The notes under the pieces were generated by a model. That model ran no database searches. It saw nothing but the letters and a program-made list of their open reading frames with translations, and was not told the origin of the DNA. A program made the translations under genes and the position numbers. Source: Heliocidaris erythrogramma (Eukaryota > Echinodermata > Echinoidea > Camarodonta > Echinometridae). Taken from it: a DNA stretch of 64,000 nt. Position 1 is the stretch's first letter. The number at the start of each line of letters is the position of its first letter. The stretch lies in the NCBI GenBank assembly GCA_025617745.1, contig CM046856.1, positions 45,437,049-45,501,048 of the forward strand, written 5' to 3'. Below, piece after piece: positions 11,930 through 23,900 of this stretch.

Positions 11930-11974
11930 TCTCTCTGTCTCTGTCTCTCTGTCTCTGTCTATGTCTCTCTCTGT
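11796..11974. repeat. (TCTC/TCTG)n microsatellite
   Basis: About 180 bp of CT dinucleotide with interspersed TCTG. Frames crossing it on both strands are low-complexity Ser/Leu or Arg/Glu repeats and are not genes. Confidence 0.95.
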
Positions 11975-11989
11975 TCTTTCTGCTGGTAG

Positions 11990-13531
11990 TGTGTGATTGA
12001 AATCGGGTAAATAAAAAAGGGAGGGAAAAGAGCTAGGCATCACTCTCTGTATATGCTTATGTGTGGAAAGGACTTAATTCTATTTTGTAATGTCATATAA
12101 AAATAAAAGAAAGTGTGCCTGAATCTTTTTATCAGTGGAAATTCTACAAATCTAGGAATTAGATCGGAATATCATTGTATACTCATGCATCTCCATTGCT
12201 TTAAAAAAAAAAGAAAAGAGGTACATTTCAACAAGAAACTGAATGTCGGAAAAACTTCTTCTACCACCCACTGCTTCATGTGTACAGATGATACACATTG
12301 TTTACTTGTTAAACAATTATTGCATTATCACATGTATCTAGGCTTCACCAAGCAGACCTTGAATAATCAATAAACAAGATTGGAATTGTAGAATATAGCA
12401 TTTCTGAGAATTTATAATTTTCAGAGTTTCTTGCAGGACCCTGCTTGATATCGATGTATAGCTTACGTGTTGATTACAAATAATCAAAAGTGATATTAGA
12501 GAACTACCATTAATATTGATTTTATTTTTTATTATGTACCATGAAAATGGTTACATCGATATTACCAATTCATGTGGCTTAATTGGTATCTTTCAAATAG
12601 TTGACGTAATTGTGTTTGAACAGTTTGAATTCCTGATTCGCTTGAGAACATATATGTACAGGAACACTAAACACCTGTCTCAGATGATAGGATTATCAAC
12701 CACACATTGATCCTCCTGCCTATACCATCATCTAAATTGGCAACAATGTTGGCAGCGGGGGATTCATCAGCCTGAAAAAGACATCAAGGGAAACATACGT
12801 TGCAATGTGTAAATGATCTCAAGTGCGCAGTACCACTTCATCATAAACATACTTGCTCACTGAATTCATCGTTGCATATGATTTCAGATGTCTCATTAAC
12901 TCATTCATGTAGTGGTGCATTCTACATATGTGTGGTTCCATGGAGTGTAGCTGGCGCATGACCTGTTTTAATTAGTAGTCTGCCTCTTGTGCAGTTTCCA
13001 AATGATAATTCATTTTGTAGGTGTTCACTCTCCATATTTTTCATATTTCATCTTTCATCTTTCATCTTATCAACTAAAAAAAGGAAAAGATGTCACATTT
13101 ACATCGTATTTGTTTTGTGCAAGGAAGATGTCCGGAAGATGGCATGATAAATAGATATTCCACAGCATAAAAAATTTAAAATACATACGTTATTGATTGT
13201 TCTTTGGGCATAATGTACAATACTATACCACATATAAACAGCCTGCAGATTTCTACTCTCGTACCATGTTAAATGTACTATACTTCCCAGTATCGGTGGA
13301 GTGATAGAATTCTTTGTCATTCTAATATTGCAGGCAGATGAAGATTATTTCTGAAAGAGTTATCGACATCTATAAGGCCAAGGCTATCCTCTTTAAACTC
13401 TATGCCATATTGAGCTACTATCGAATAAATACAGGGAATGGGGAAACATACAGAATGCTGTGGGTTACTATACAATTCAATTCAATTCAATTTTGATTTT
13501 ATTATCCCTGCCCCCCCCCCCCCCCAAAAAA

Positions 13532-13565
<34 letters not shown>

Positions 13566-14980
13566 TATGACAAAAGTCATTATATTTACATTAAAATACA
13601 AAAAAACTATGAAAGAAACTTAGAACATGCAATAGATCAATAACAAATAAAAAAAAGTATACACACTATAGCAACTATTATATAAACTAAATTTTATAGA
13701 AGTACTGGTACTAGCAGTAAATTGTAGTTTGTGTTTTCAAAGAGACATGTGCTTTATCAATCAAGTCCAATTTATGATACACATGTTCATGTCTCCAGCA
13801 TAGATGGAGATGTTTTTGCAATTAAATGCATTGCACCTGTTGAGCATTGTATGAACCTCTGTTGTCATAACTCAGAAACATGATTCCAAATTCATGTTTC
13901 TCCAGAGGAGAAATACTGTCCTCAAGACACTCATTATGAAGTTTTGGATCTATTAGAGTAGAGAGCAAATATGGGTGGGTGCTAATCATCAAAATCAAGA
14001 TCACTACACAGACATATTGTGCCGCTATACATCTTTATGTTGTCTGATTGCAGAAGAAATAACTGTGAAAACGCAACGGTACCAGTTACCCAAAAATATT
14101 TTGCTCTGTATGTAAGAGGTTTCCATGTCATTATGCTATATTCAAAATATTCAAATATTATTTCCATAAAGAAATATTGAAAGTCTTATTATTACACTCT
14201 CTATAAGCGTTAAAGTGACTCGTGAGTAGACTACTTGACGCGACTACTCGACGCAACCAACTCGGAGTTCGGTTCCTCGCGCTCGCCTTCGTGTTATCTT
14301 TTATATTCTTCCTGCTCCTTTGACCTATAGAATGCCAGATAAAGTTGTTTGAGGTTAATTTTAATGTATACTTTCTAGCTGTACACGAATGATTTTTTTC
14401 AGATGATTGCTAAACTTTAATGTCTTATAATCTTATTTGGGGCAGCGTGGGGCGAGGATGGGGGAAAGGAGAGGGAACAGATACAATCAGGGTTGTGTTA
14501 ATCCCTGCTCTTAGGTAGGTCCTACAGGGCTTGAATGCCTTCCCATGACCTTATTTTCCACCTCAGAGATTATGGAGTGCATTCTCCCGGCTGACATTGA
14601 TTCAATAATTGCTTTAACTATCAGGAGGTCTGATACATTTAGGAGCAAATCGGATGCTACATTGGCCATGGCATTTTCGTTCATTCTGATTGGTCATCAG
14701 CAAAGAATGCAGGCAAAGGTAGTAAATTTATGTTGTGTTGTTGCATGCATCGGTAACAAAGTACAGTATATATCCATGAATAAGGAATAGTAGGCGTAAT
14801 TACTAATATGTCATGTTAAGAAAATGCATGTATAAAATTTATCTTTACTCTGATGATTTTTATGAAAGCTGCCATGGTTCTGAGGAAATTGAATATTCTA
14901 CAATTTGGGGGATTTTTAATCATTGCAGTCATTATAGAGTGTGTGTATTATGAGTACATTGTATGCAGGATGGAGTAAGT
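11990..14980. other. AT-rich non-coding stretch with homopolymer tract
   Basis: No gene or complete element recognised. At 13511-13568 there is C15 followed by A24 and then a TA run. Confidence 0.5.
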
Positions 14981-14989
14981 CATGTCTCT

Positions 14990-16050
14990 TCCTTTTTAGG
15001 AGGTTGAATATGATTTTGGACTAGTTCTACATCTACTTCTGATGAACATATTAAGGAAAAAAAAAAGAATGATTGAGGATGCTCTTATTCTATATCACTT
15101 TAGCTATTTAAGTATTTTGCACGTCATGGACATTTCAGCAATCATGCTTCTTCGGTTTTAGGTAGGTGAATATTGGGTTTGACTAGTTCTACATCTACTA
15201 TTGATGAACATATTGAGGATAAAAGACTTGCTCTTATTCTTTTTCAATTCGCTTTAAGTATTTTCATAGCAAAGACATTTCAGTAATGATACCGGTTCCT
15301 TTTTACAAGGTTGAATATTACTATTTTTAAAAAACTAGTTCTACATCTACTGCTGATGAAACATTTGTGAACAGGAGACTTAATGATTTGATAATACTCT
15401 TATTCAATTTCACTTTCGCCCCTTAAGTATTTTACATGGCATAGACATTTCAGCAATCACGCTTCTACCTTCTAGGAAGTTGAATATTAGCTTAGACTAG
15501 TACTTCGGCAACTATTGATGAACATATTTAGAAAATAATTAACTTAAAAGTTTTGAGATGTTATTGTTCTATTTCATTATTGCTTCTAACAGTTTTCCAT
15601 GTCATAGACATTTCAGCGATGCTATTTGTTTATATTGTATTCTCTCTTTACCCACAACATTTTTTTTCAAGCTTGTATATAGGCAATTTTTCAATTCACC
15701 CACTTTCTTGGATGTCAGAATGTCATGTTTGACTAGTTCTACATCTACTGCTGATAAAGAATATATTGAGAAAGTGAAAGAATTAATGCTGCCGATGTTA
15801 TTTTTAAAATCTCACTTGAGCTACAATTCTTAATACAGCGTTTTGCAGGGACATCATAATATGCCTCTAATCATTTTAGGTTGAATGTCATTTTAATCAG
15901 TTCTACTTCTGATAACCTGCTGAGATAGTGAAAGATTATTGAATGAAGATTATTGCTTATGCTACAATATTTTACATGATCGTGAAGGCTATTGATCAAC
16001 TCTACCTCATGGGATGGTAATGCATGAATAGTTCTACATCTACTTCTGAT
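14990..16050. repeat. Degenerate tandem array, unit about 150-160 bp
   Basis: The phrase GACTAGTTCTACATCTACT followed by TGATGAACATATT recurs near 15020, 15180, 15335, 15498 and 15732, with eroded copies near 15898 and 16026. Each unit also contains a version of CAT-GCATAGACATTTCAGCAAT. Spacing is mostly 150-165 bp, with one gap of about 235 bp. An old satellite-like array; no coding potential. Confidence 0.75.
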
Positions 16051-17175
16051 ATTATCAAATGTGCAAGAATGAGAAATGTCATTTCTTTATGTCACATTAG
16101 CTCCATGAATATGTACCAGTGTGAAGAGAATGTATATATTTCCTGGATTACATGAAGTCAAAACATTTGTACACCTGTAGAAAGAAATTTGTCTGAAAAC
16201 ACAACCCTGATTTAGATTCTTTCCCGCTAAAATACATTATTCTTTTACAGAAACCTGAGTTTGATTGATTTAATCTTGAGCAGTTAGAAAACAGAACTGT
16301 TCCAACTGTGTGATAGTCTAGATGATCAGACCCTGCAACCTGACCAAGCCGGTTTGTGCTTGGAAAGGAGACCATGTCAGGTCTGCATGTATCTTCTATC
16401 CCTAATCTACAAGACATATACTAAGACTGTGCTTTGCTCATGCACATTGACTGCTTGGGACGACCATTCCTCTTTCCGCCCCTATCTTCTCGGCATCCTC
16501 CGCGTCATTAGAGCAGCTTGGCCATTGCACAGTGCACTTGATCTGTTGACCTTTCCCGGCATCCTGTCTGCTGAAACATTGAGCAATTTATATCCATACA
16601 AATAGAAGAGTGTTCAGAGAAATACGTCTGGGTTTAAGACATGGAGTGGAATCTATTTTGATTTAGAGTCAATACAGTGTACTTTGAAGAAATTGCTGGT
16701 CCCTTTTGAGGTGTATCCTATGAAAATTGACAATGTTTGCAAATGATGTACAGAAAGATACAGAGCCTCCCATAGTGCCACAGGCATTGTCTGGGTACAT
16801 GTATATTTAGAAACAATTAATTTAACGTTCCCTTGCCTTGCAAAAGCAGGCCTTATAGAGAAAGTGGTAAAGCAATTGAATATAGGGAGGAGATGATACA
16901 TCATGGTGTGAGGTGAAACAGCGGTACACAAATGAGGTAGGAGGGGGTTCATTACACAGTAAAGATGACTGCTGTATTTAAAAAAAATGTGATTTGACCA
17001 AGAGTTAATTGTGTGGATGCAATGCCATTATATAGGAAGTAAAAAGCAGATGATGAATAATAATGGTAAGACAACAGAAAAGTATTAGTAGTCCAGCAAG
17101 TACAGGAGTAGCTGTATTCTAGCAAAGTGATTTCTAGAGAGAGGTTAGTAAAGAGAGAGGCACATGAGACAATAG
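16051..17175. other. Non-coding stretch, nothing recognised
   Basis: A locally less AT-rich segment at about 16440-16570 has a short open frame, but there is no homology I recognise and no convincing splice pair. Confidence 0.4.
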
Positions 17176-17618
17176 TATCGTTCACACGATGGGAGCTAAA
17201 CTTTTAAGTTTCATTCGTAGTGTCGTAGTTTCAAAACTTTAAGTTAACTTGAAGTTATCTTGTTAGGGACCGTATGAACGGACTCGTGGTTTCGCAACTT
17301 TAAGCAAGCTTGTGGTTAAGACCTTTACCACGAGCTGCGGGGGGTCCTCCGTCAAAGTCTCGGCCCATGTGAAAGTAATAAACTCTAAGTTTCGCAAGAT
17401 TATGGTTAGGAATGACCTCGCTGTTCATATTAAATTTCTGGGTCATACCCTTCGCGCGAATTATTAACACAGGATCTGTTTGTGTTCCGGGGTTAACCAC
17501 GAAGCCCGCTTGGCTTGTAGTTTGAGCTCGTTGTTTCAGGCTCGTGTGAACCCTCGCTGCGGTAATAGGAATAAGTTTCGCTAACTTAAAGTTTCGAAAC
17601 CACTAGCCTGTATGAACG
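17176..17618. mobile_element. Possible decayed inverted-repeat DNA element
   Basis: CGTTCACACGATGGGAGC near 17179 and its imperfect inverse around GCCTGTATGAACG at 17606-17618 bracket a segment. Stretches related to GTTTCGAAACTTTAAG are repeated inside it in both orientations. Termini are imperfect. Confidence 0.4.
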
Positions 17619-18106
17619 TAGCTAATATGAAGAATGAGAGATGTAAACAGAGTGGAAGTGAAAGCATTGTAACAAGATAGTTCTAAAAAGAAGTGCATCA
17701 ATTTTTGCCATTGGTCTCCTGGAAAGGTTAACCCATTGTCCACTGAATTCCGTCATTCTCTATAGACTAAATACAGGAGATACCCAGCTTCTGTAGGTCA
17801 TGGGAAAAGACCCGTTAACACAGAATTGCTGTGACAAGGAGGCATTTGAATGAGTTGTTTTTATTTTGACCTTCAGGATCAAGCTGAACTTTTCTCCCGT
17901 CTTATTCATTTTTGAGGCTGTGATGGATGATGTTGCCTGGAACTTGTAGATTTGTTATTCAACAACTCTCTTTGTCTGTACAAGAACTGCAGGAATGGAT
18001 GTCTTTGTATTGCTTTTTGCTTCAAGCATGTTATCGTAGTGTAGTGAAACGTGTATAGAAAGACCCCTCAAGGGAGACACAAGCGGTCTGTATAGACAGG
18101 TTCATT

Positions 18107-18153
18107 GTATCCCCCGGCAGTATGCCGGAGGATACTTTGGATTCAGCAGCGTT

Positions 18154-18187
<34 letters not shown>

Positions 18188-19656
18188 GTCACATTCTTGT
18201 GTGCGCTCTAGCGGTCACATTTCTCGACGAATTTCTTTCAGACTTCCTGTGGACGTGTATCTTGGTAAAATCTGGACCCCTATAGTTTCTGGTGATGCTG
18301 CCCCCAGTGTTCCGTCTTTTATAGGGTAAAAGGCCATATTTTTGGGGATAGTTTGTGTGCGCTCTAGCGGTCACATTTCTCAACGGATTTTGTTCAAATT
18401 TTGTATGAAGGTGTCTCTTGGTAAAATCTGGAACCCTATAGATTTTGGTGATGCTGCCCCCAGTGTTCCGTCTTTTATAGGGTGAAAGGTCATATTTTGA
18501 TAGATGTCTTGTGTGTACTCTTGTGTGCGCTCTGGCGGTCACATTTCTCAACGGATTTCGTTCAAATTTTGTATGAAGGTGTCTCTTGGTGTAATTTAAA
18601 AACCTATAGTGTTTGGTGATGCTGCCACCAGTGTTCCGTCTTTTATAGGGTCAAAGGTCATACTTCAGGGCATGGCGTGAGTGCACTCTGCAGGCCACAT
18701 TTCTCAACGGATTTTGTTCAAATTTTGTATGGAGATGTATCTTGGTATAATCTACACATGTTTAATTTTTGGTGATGCTGCCCTCATTGTTTCGTCCTTT
18801 ATAGGGTCAAAGGTCATTTTTCCATTTCTTGCACTCTTACTTCTGCATTTCTTGACGGATTTCGTTCAAATTTTGCATGAAGGTGTCCCTTGGTGGAATC
18901 TAAAAATCTGTACTTTTTGGTGATGCTGCCACCAGTGTCCCGTCTTTTATAGGGTCAAAGGTCATACTTCAAGGGATGGCGTGAGTTCACTCTGCAGGCC
19001 ACATTTCTTGATGGATTTCTTTCAAATTTTGTATGGACATGTATCTTGGTATAATCTACACATCTTTACTGTTTGCTGATGCTGCCCTCATTGTTCCGTC
19101 CTTTATAGGGTCAAAGCTCATTTGTCCCTTTTGTGCACTCTTACTTCTGCATTTCTTGACGGATTTCATTCAAATTTTGTATGGAGATGTATCTTGGTAT
19201 AATCTACACATATTTAGTTTTTGGTGATGCTGCCCTCATTGTTCTGTCCTTTATATAGGGTCAAAGGTCATTTTTCCATTTCTTGCACTCTTACTTCTGC
19301 ATTTCTTGACGGATTTCGTTCAAATTTTGCATGAAGGTGTCTCTTGGTGTAATCTAAAAACCTATAGTTTTTGGTGATGCTGCCACCAGTGTTCCGTCTT
19401 TTATAGGGTCAAAGGTCATACTTCAGGGCATGGCGTGAGTGCACTCTGCAGGCCACATTTCTTGATGGATTTCTTTCAAATTTTGTATGGAGATGTATCT
19501 TGGTATATCTCTCAACACATTTCTTTCAAATTTTATATGAAGATGTGTCTTAGTGAAACCTACACATCTAATTTCTACACCATCCTTTTGTTTGAGGGAG
19601 GGGATGGGGGAGGGTCTTTGTCCCTCCTTCAAATTGCTGCCAGTGCCGGGGGATAC
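18107..19656. mobile_element. 1.55-kb element with 13-bp TIRs filled with a 150-bp tandem repeat
   Basis: GTATCCCCCGGCA at 18107-18119 is exactly the reverse complement of TGCCGGGGGATAC at 19644-19656. ATT adjoins both ends and may be a target duplication. The interior is about eight tandem units of 148-168 bp, marked by GTGATGCTGCC at 18292, 18448, 18616, 18772, 18920, 19223 and 19373 (CTGATGCTGCC at 19075), each followed by a CGTCTTTTATAGGGTCAAAGGTCA-like block. No transposase frame is seen, so the element is non-autonomous. Confidence 0.75.
18155..18188. repeat. (CGC)n microsatellite
   Basis: Eleven trinucleotide repeats just inside the left end of the element at 18107-19656. The alanine-rich frame through it is an artefact. 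Confidence 0.95.
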
Positions 19657-19726
19657 ATTTAGCATTGCGCGGCCCCAGCAATGCACATTTCTAGTTTAAT
19701 ACATCTTTCATTATGAAACTCTGTTT

Positions 19727-20118
19727 AAAGAGGAGGTTAAGTTCTGGGAGAGGTGAAAAATAATTTGTGAGCTTTCTCATTCCTTTTTATGTCATTTTGG
19801 AAGAACATCTTACAAGAAATGTCCCCTGAAAAGGAAAGCTCTTCAAATGCCCCCATATTAAAAATATGACGAGAAACCGCTGAAATATTCAGGCCGAACA
19901 TTCATGCCACTTGTGTGTGCAGTCCCATATACCCATTTCTGTGTGTAGTACATGTGCTTTTCAGCGAGATCGGGTCAATTTCATTTTGATGATCCCAAAA
20001 CCTCACAGTATAAATGAATTCTGATGTAAACATGATCAACCTTTCCCACTTGCTTTGAGACAGTCTCTTTCACAATGTAATTGCATGACCCAAACTCTAC
20101 TTTATTTTGAAGGGATAC
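19727..20118 (+). repeat. Dispersed 390-bp repeat, uninterrupted copy
   Basis: Closely resembles 37253-37815, sharing blocks such as AATAATTTGTGA, CTTTCTCATTC, CTCTTCAAATGCC, AGTCCCATATA and CAGTCTCTTTCACAATG. The second copy is interrupted by a SINE. No coding capacity; origin unknown. Confidence 0.75.
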
Positions 20119-20729
20119 AAAAGGTGTGTAGTCTTTATAGACAAGTTGTCTTCCTATGTGGGTGGTTACTAAAGCAAGTTTGACTGTATTTTTGAAATAG
20201 AAGTCAAGATGGAATATATTTCTCCATCTCCATGTACTGAAAAAAGTCCTTTTCCTTGACTATTTTCTCAATCAATAGTATGAGATCTGAAAAATGCTTG
20301 AACCCATAGCAGTACTGTGTCTCATTTTAGTGATGTTTTTGCATGATCTTTTGATCCAGGATGCTAGAAATTACACATACATGAGCAGAAAGATAAAAAA
20401 ATCACAGAAAATTTGGAGTCTATTTCCAATGCAGTACGTTGTGCCTTTCACAGATAAGAGTGATTTAATTGTTACTTATTCATTACTGTCTCCAAAATGG
20501 CAATGCAGTGTAAAATATGTAATCACTAATTTTGCATACAATTTGCAAATTTCAGCCCCACTGGTTAATTTAATAAACATTATGTTTTTCAAACTTTGTA
20601 GGAGTGGAAAGTAAGAATAATTGTTGCCAATTTGAGGAGGGAAAGCTGATTAGTTAAGACCATAAGAAAACTCTGAACTGCTATGGACTAACTGAGATTA
20701 CCCTTTTTTTTTTCTTGTTTTCCTTGTAG
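20119..20729. other. Non-coding upstream of the first visible exon
   Basis: No gene signal except the strong pyrimidine tract at 20701-20726 that belongs to the acceptor at 20728-20729. Confidence 0.5.
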
Positions 20730-20951
20730 GTCATCATGCCATCTATGTTGGTGTCCATGTCCCACACAGTGAAGAGCAGACACAGAAGCATCATCACCAC
20801 CACCACCACAAACACCGACACAAAAGCAAGAGTAAGAAGAACGGCTCCCACAGCAGCGCCAACAACAGTAGTTCCACATCGGATGCGTTCTCTCCAAACA
20901 GCGACCCTGACGCAAGACCAGATGCCCTTCTTCTGGATAAAAACGGTACCG
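20730..20951 (+). CDS. SLC4 exon 1 of window: His-rich N-terminal segment
   Basis: Acceptor TTCCTTGTAG. The first two bases complete a split codon, then comes [15 protein letters not shown], the conserved N-terminal block of Na+-coupled SLC4 proteins. It is followed by a run of seven His within a Lys/His-rich stretch and a Ser/Asn-rich region. Donor choice is ambiguous: GTACCG at 20946 or GTAATT at 20952. Both leave one base and so keep frame, differing by two residues; the second is closer to the donor consensus. It must be preceded by at least one unseen exon. Confidence 0.88.
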
Positions 20952-23900
20952 GTAATTAAACCACATCAATAGCTGACGGCGTTGATATTTATTATATTTG
21001 ACTAACTACTAATTACTAACCAAAAATTTAAAAGAAAATGTGGCGTGTTCTCAGACGTAGTTAAATTAAAAATGCATTTTACATAACCCTCGTAAGACTT
21101 GTGTCATAGAATCCTTCCCGAAGTTCTCTCATTATATTCTTGTCATTCAAGCATCACCCACATCCCCTTGTTCTACTTTCAGGGGTTTTTTCGTTTGTGG
21201 TAGAAATTGACCACTTGTTGCTCGAGCATGTGTTGTATACTTCTCCCAGAAGGTCATTTATCTTAATTATTCACATTGAACCATCTTCCGATTCTCCCTT
21301 TCTTCACCCTGTCCAGGAGATGCTTCACAGAGAGTGAAATTCATCCTTGGTGATGAAGCTGACGAGGGTCATGAATCTCATGAGATCTTCACCGAGATGG
21401 AGGAGCTCTGCTACGGGTCAGATGGAGAGGAACTAGAGTGGAAAGAGATGGCGAGGTAGGCTTTACAAATTAAGGATGCTACTGATGAGGTCTTCCAGGG
21501 GAGCGTTTCATCAAGCGTTTTGTCAGCGCTTTTTACTGACAACTGTTATAAGCTATTGAAATCCTTGCATCTGATTGGCTGAGAGCAAATTTGTCAGTAA
21601 AAATCACTGACAAAATAATTGATGAAACGCTCCCCAGACATAGGGTCATGGGAGGAGGAGGAATGAATAGAGATAGCTTGCTAGCTCATAAGAGTGGTAC
21701 TAGGGCTATGGTTGAAATCCTCCAGAGTTGATGATATTGATAAGATATAGGGTCAGGGTAGGAGCAGGAGTGGAAAAAGTCAGCCAAGGGTGACAAGGAT
21801 GAAGTCCTTCAGAAATTCATATGATAATAAATGAGAGAAGGACCTAGGGTGGAAAGAGATGGCAGGTTAGGGTCAACCAAAGAGTGATAGGAATGATGTC
21901 TTCAAGAAATTGGTAAGATTCAGGGTGGGAGCAGAAGTAGAAGGAGATTGCCAGGTAGGACTCAACAAAGTGGTGCTAGAGATGAGATCCTCCAGTAGTT
22001 GTTAAGGCGTTGAGTTAGTATGAAGCAAGGGGTGGGGCTGGAATATGGCAAATTAGGCACGATTGATGAGTTCTCTTGATGAGTGTAAGTGTCACAGTAA
22101 TTGCAGCATGATCTTATTAAACTTTGAGATAGAGACATCTAACTCTTCGTAAATTCTGAATGCAATATCAGCCTTATTTAAACTTTGACACAGTGAAGAT
22201 AAAGCAATTTCAACTGATTTTGAAAATCAAAATTTTTCCTTCATTATTTTGAAGGTTCAAAGATCGAATTATCTCTCATTTATTGATAAACAGATGGATC
22301 AAGTATGAAGAGGATGTGGACGTGGATGCCGACCGATGGAGTAAACCTCACGTAGCAACACTGCCCCTTCACAGTCTGTTTGAACTGAGGAATTGCCTGA
22401 TTAATGGTACAGTGTGTCTAGACATGGAAGCAGACAACATTGTCCAGATTGCAGGTGAGAGAAATCTTCTATGTCTCATATCCCTTTCACACCAAGGTCC
22501 TGTCTGGGTTAAAACTAGGGTGATACCCAAGATGGGACCTTGGTGAGTGTTACCTGTGAGTGTTTTACCCAGTTTACCTTTCACACTGAGGGCTTACATG
22601 TATCTGGAGTAACTCCAGAGCCCTGTAACACAAAGGTTTGCAGTTTAATTGCAAAATAGCAGTAGCCAATCGAGGTTATTGTTCAGTATATGCACATACA
22701 ATGTATTGTTAGATAGGCCATTCACCAATCAGAATAGTGGTTTCGAATTCGCAATTGATCGCAAACCTGCATGTTACGGGGCCCAGGGTGTTACCCCAGA
22801 TGGGAACCTTGGTTTGAAAGAAAGCTATGGTAAAACACTCGTGGGTGAACCAGGGTAGGCTGGGTTAGAATCCACCTTAGACTCTCCAGGGTAGACTTTC
22901 AGAATGAAAGTTTCCTTAGCCAGAGACCCATTGGTCCTAGTGAATAAGTTTGCCTTTCCGAGTAATGCTGAATAATTAATAATGGTAAATCCTTCTCTCT
23001 TTACCCCTCAGACCTTGTCCTGGATAAATTGGTCATGTCAGAGCAGTTGGACGAGAGCAAGAGAGAACAGGTCCGAGAAGCTCTCCTTCGCAAGCATCAC
23101 CATCAGAGTCACAAGAAACATCGAGACAAGAGAGGGAGCAGTCTCCTACCCATGATCAGATCTCTGACAGACATTGGTCGTAGTCTCTCACAAGGGGGCT
23201 CCCACAACACCAGCATGGAACAACAAGGTTTGACTCTTGTAACAACTTGAATTACGGAAAAAGAGAGTGAGAAAGAGTAGGAAAGAATAAGAGATATTGG
23301 TGTTTGAAAGACATAAAATCCACCCTCCCCCCCCCCCCCCAAAAAAAAAAATTGTAAGAATTAATATTGGTAGGTTGTATTTTGAAATGAAACCCAACAC
23401 ACTCAGAGCAAAATATTTTTTGGGTGCTTCGTCTCTTTGGAGAGAATAGCTAAAATCAAAGAATCAAAGAAAGATCTTTTCTTAGGATATTAGTGAGACT
23501 GTCTTGAGTAACTCTCTGTGACTATATTTCTTGTTCTGTTTGCGTTAATAGTTACCCAAGGTTTCCCTTGACCGCTGATGATGGTACACTTGAGATGCTC
23601 TGAATACTATGTGGGAATCTATCCGACACAATCCTCTACAACTTTTTCCTCTTGTTCTGTTTGTGTTAACAGCTGCCCAAGGTACACTCCAGACCTCACA
23701 TGGATCATCTCCCAACATCCAGAACAGCCAAACCTCTCCCAGTTCTCTCATGGTGAAGAACAACTCTGGTGAGCTGGGAAAATCGGACAACTCCGGGAGT
23801 CTCCCCAAGGTGTCTAGCCATCATAGTCTCAAGGTTGGTTGTCATGGTGATTGATGAATACTAACCATTTTCACAAATACTTCTATTATTTCCTCCTCAT

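Noticed and set aside
11722..12043. Ser/Leu-rich and Arg/Glu-rich frames on both strands
   Set aside because: Translation of a (TCTC/TCTG)n microsatellite.
16354..16605. 83-codon frame in a locally less AT-rich segment
   Set aside because: No recognisable homology, no convincing splice sites and no link in phase to the transporter exons.
18105..19686. Several frames of 60-120 codons, some repetitive
   Set aside because: They follow the 150-bp tandem units of the TIR-bounded element and share no codon-level conservation.
7483..20729. First coding exon(s) of the transporter
   Set aside because: I looked for a start codon followed by an acidic N-terminal segment and a donor leaving one base, but found no candidate I could support.
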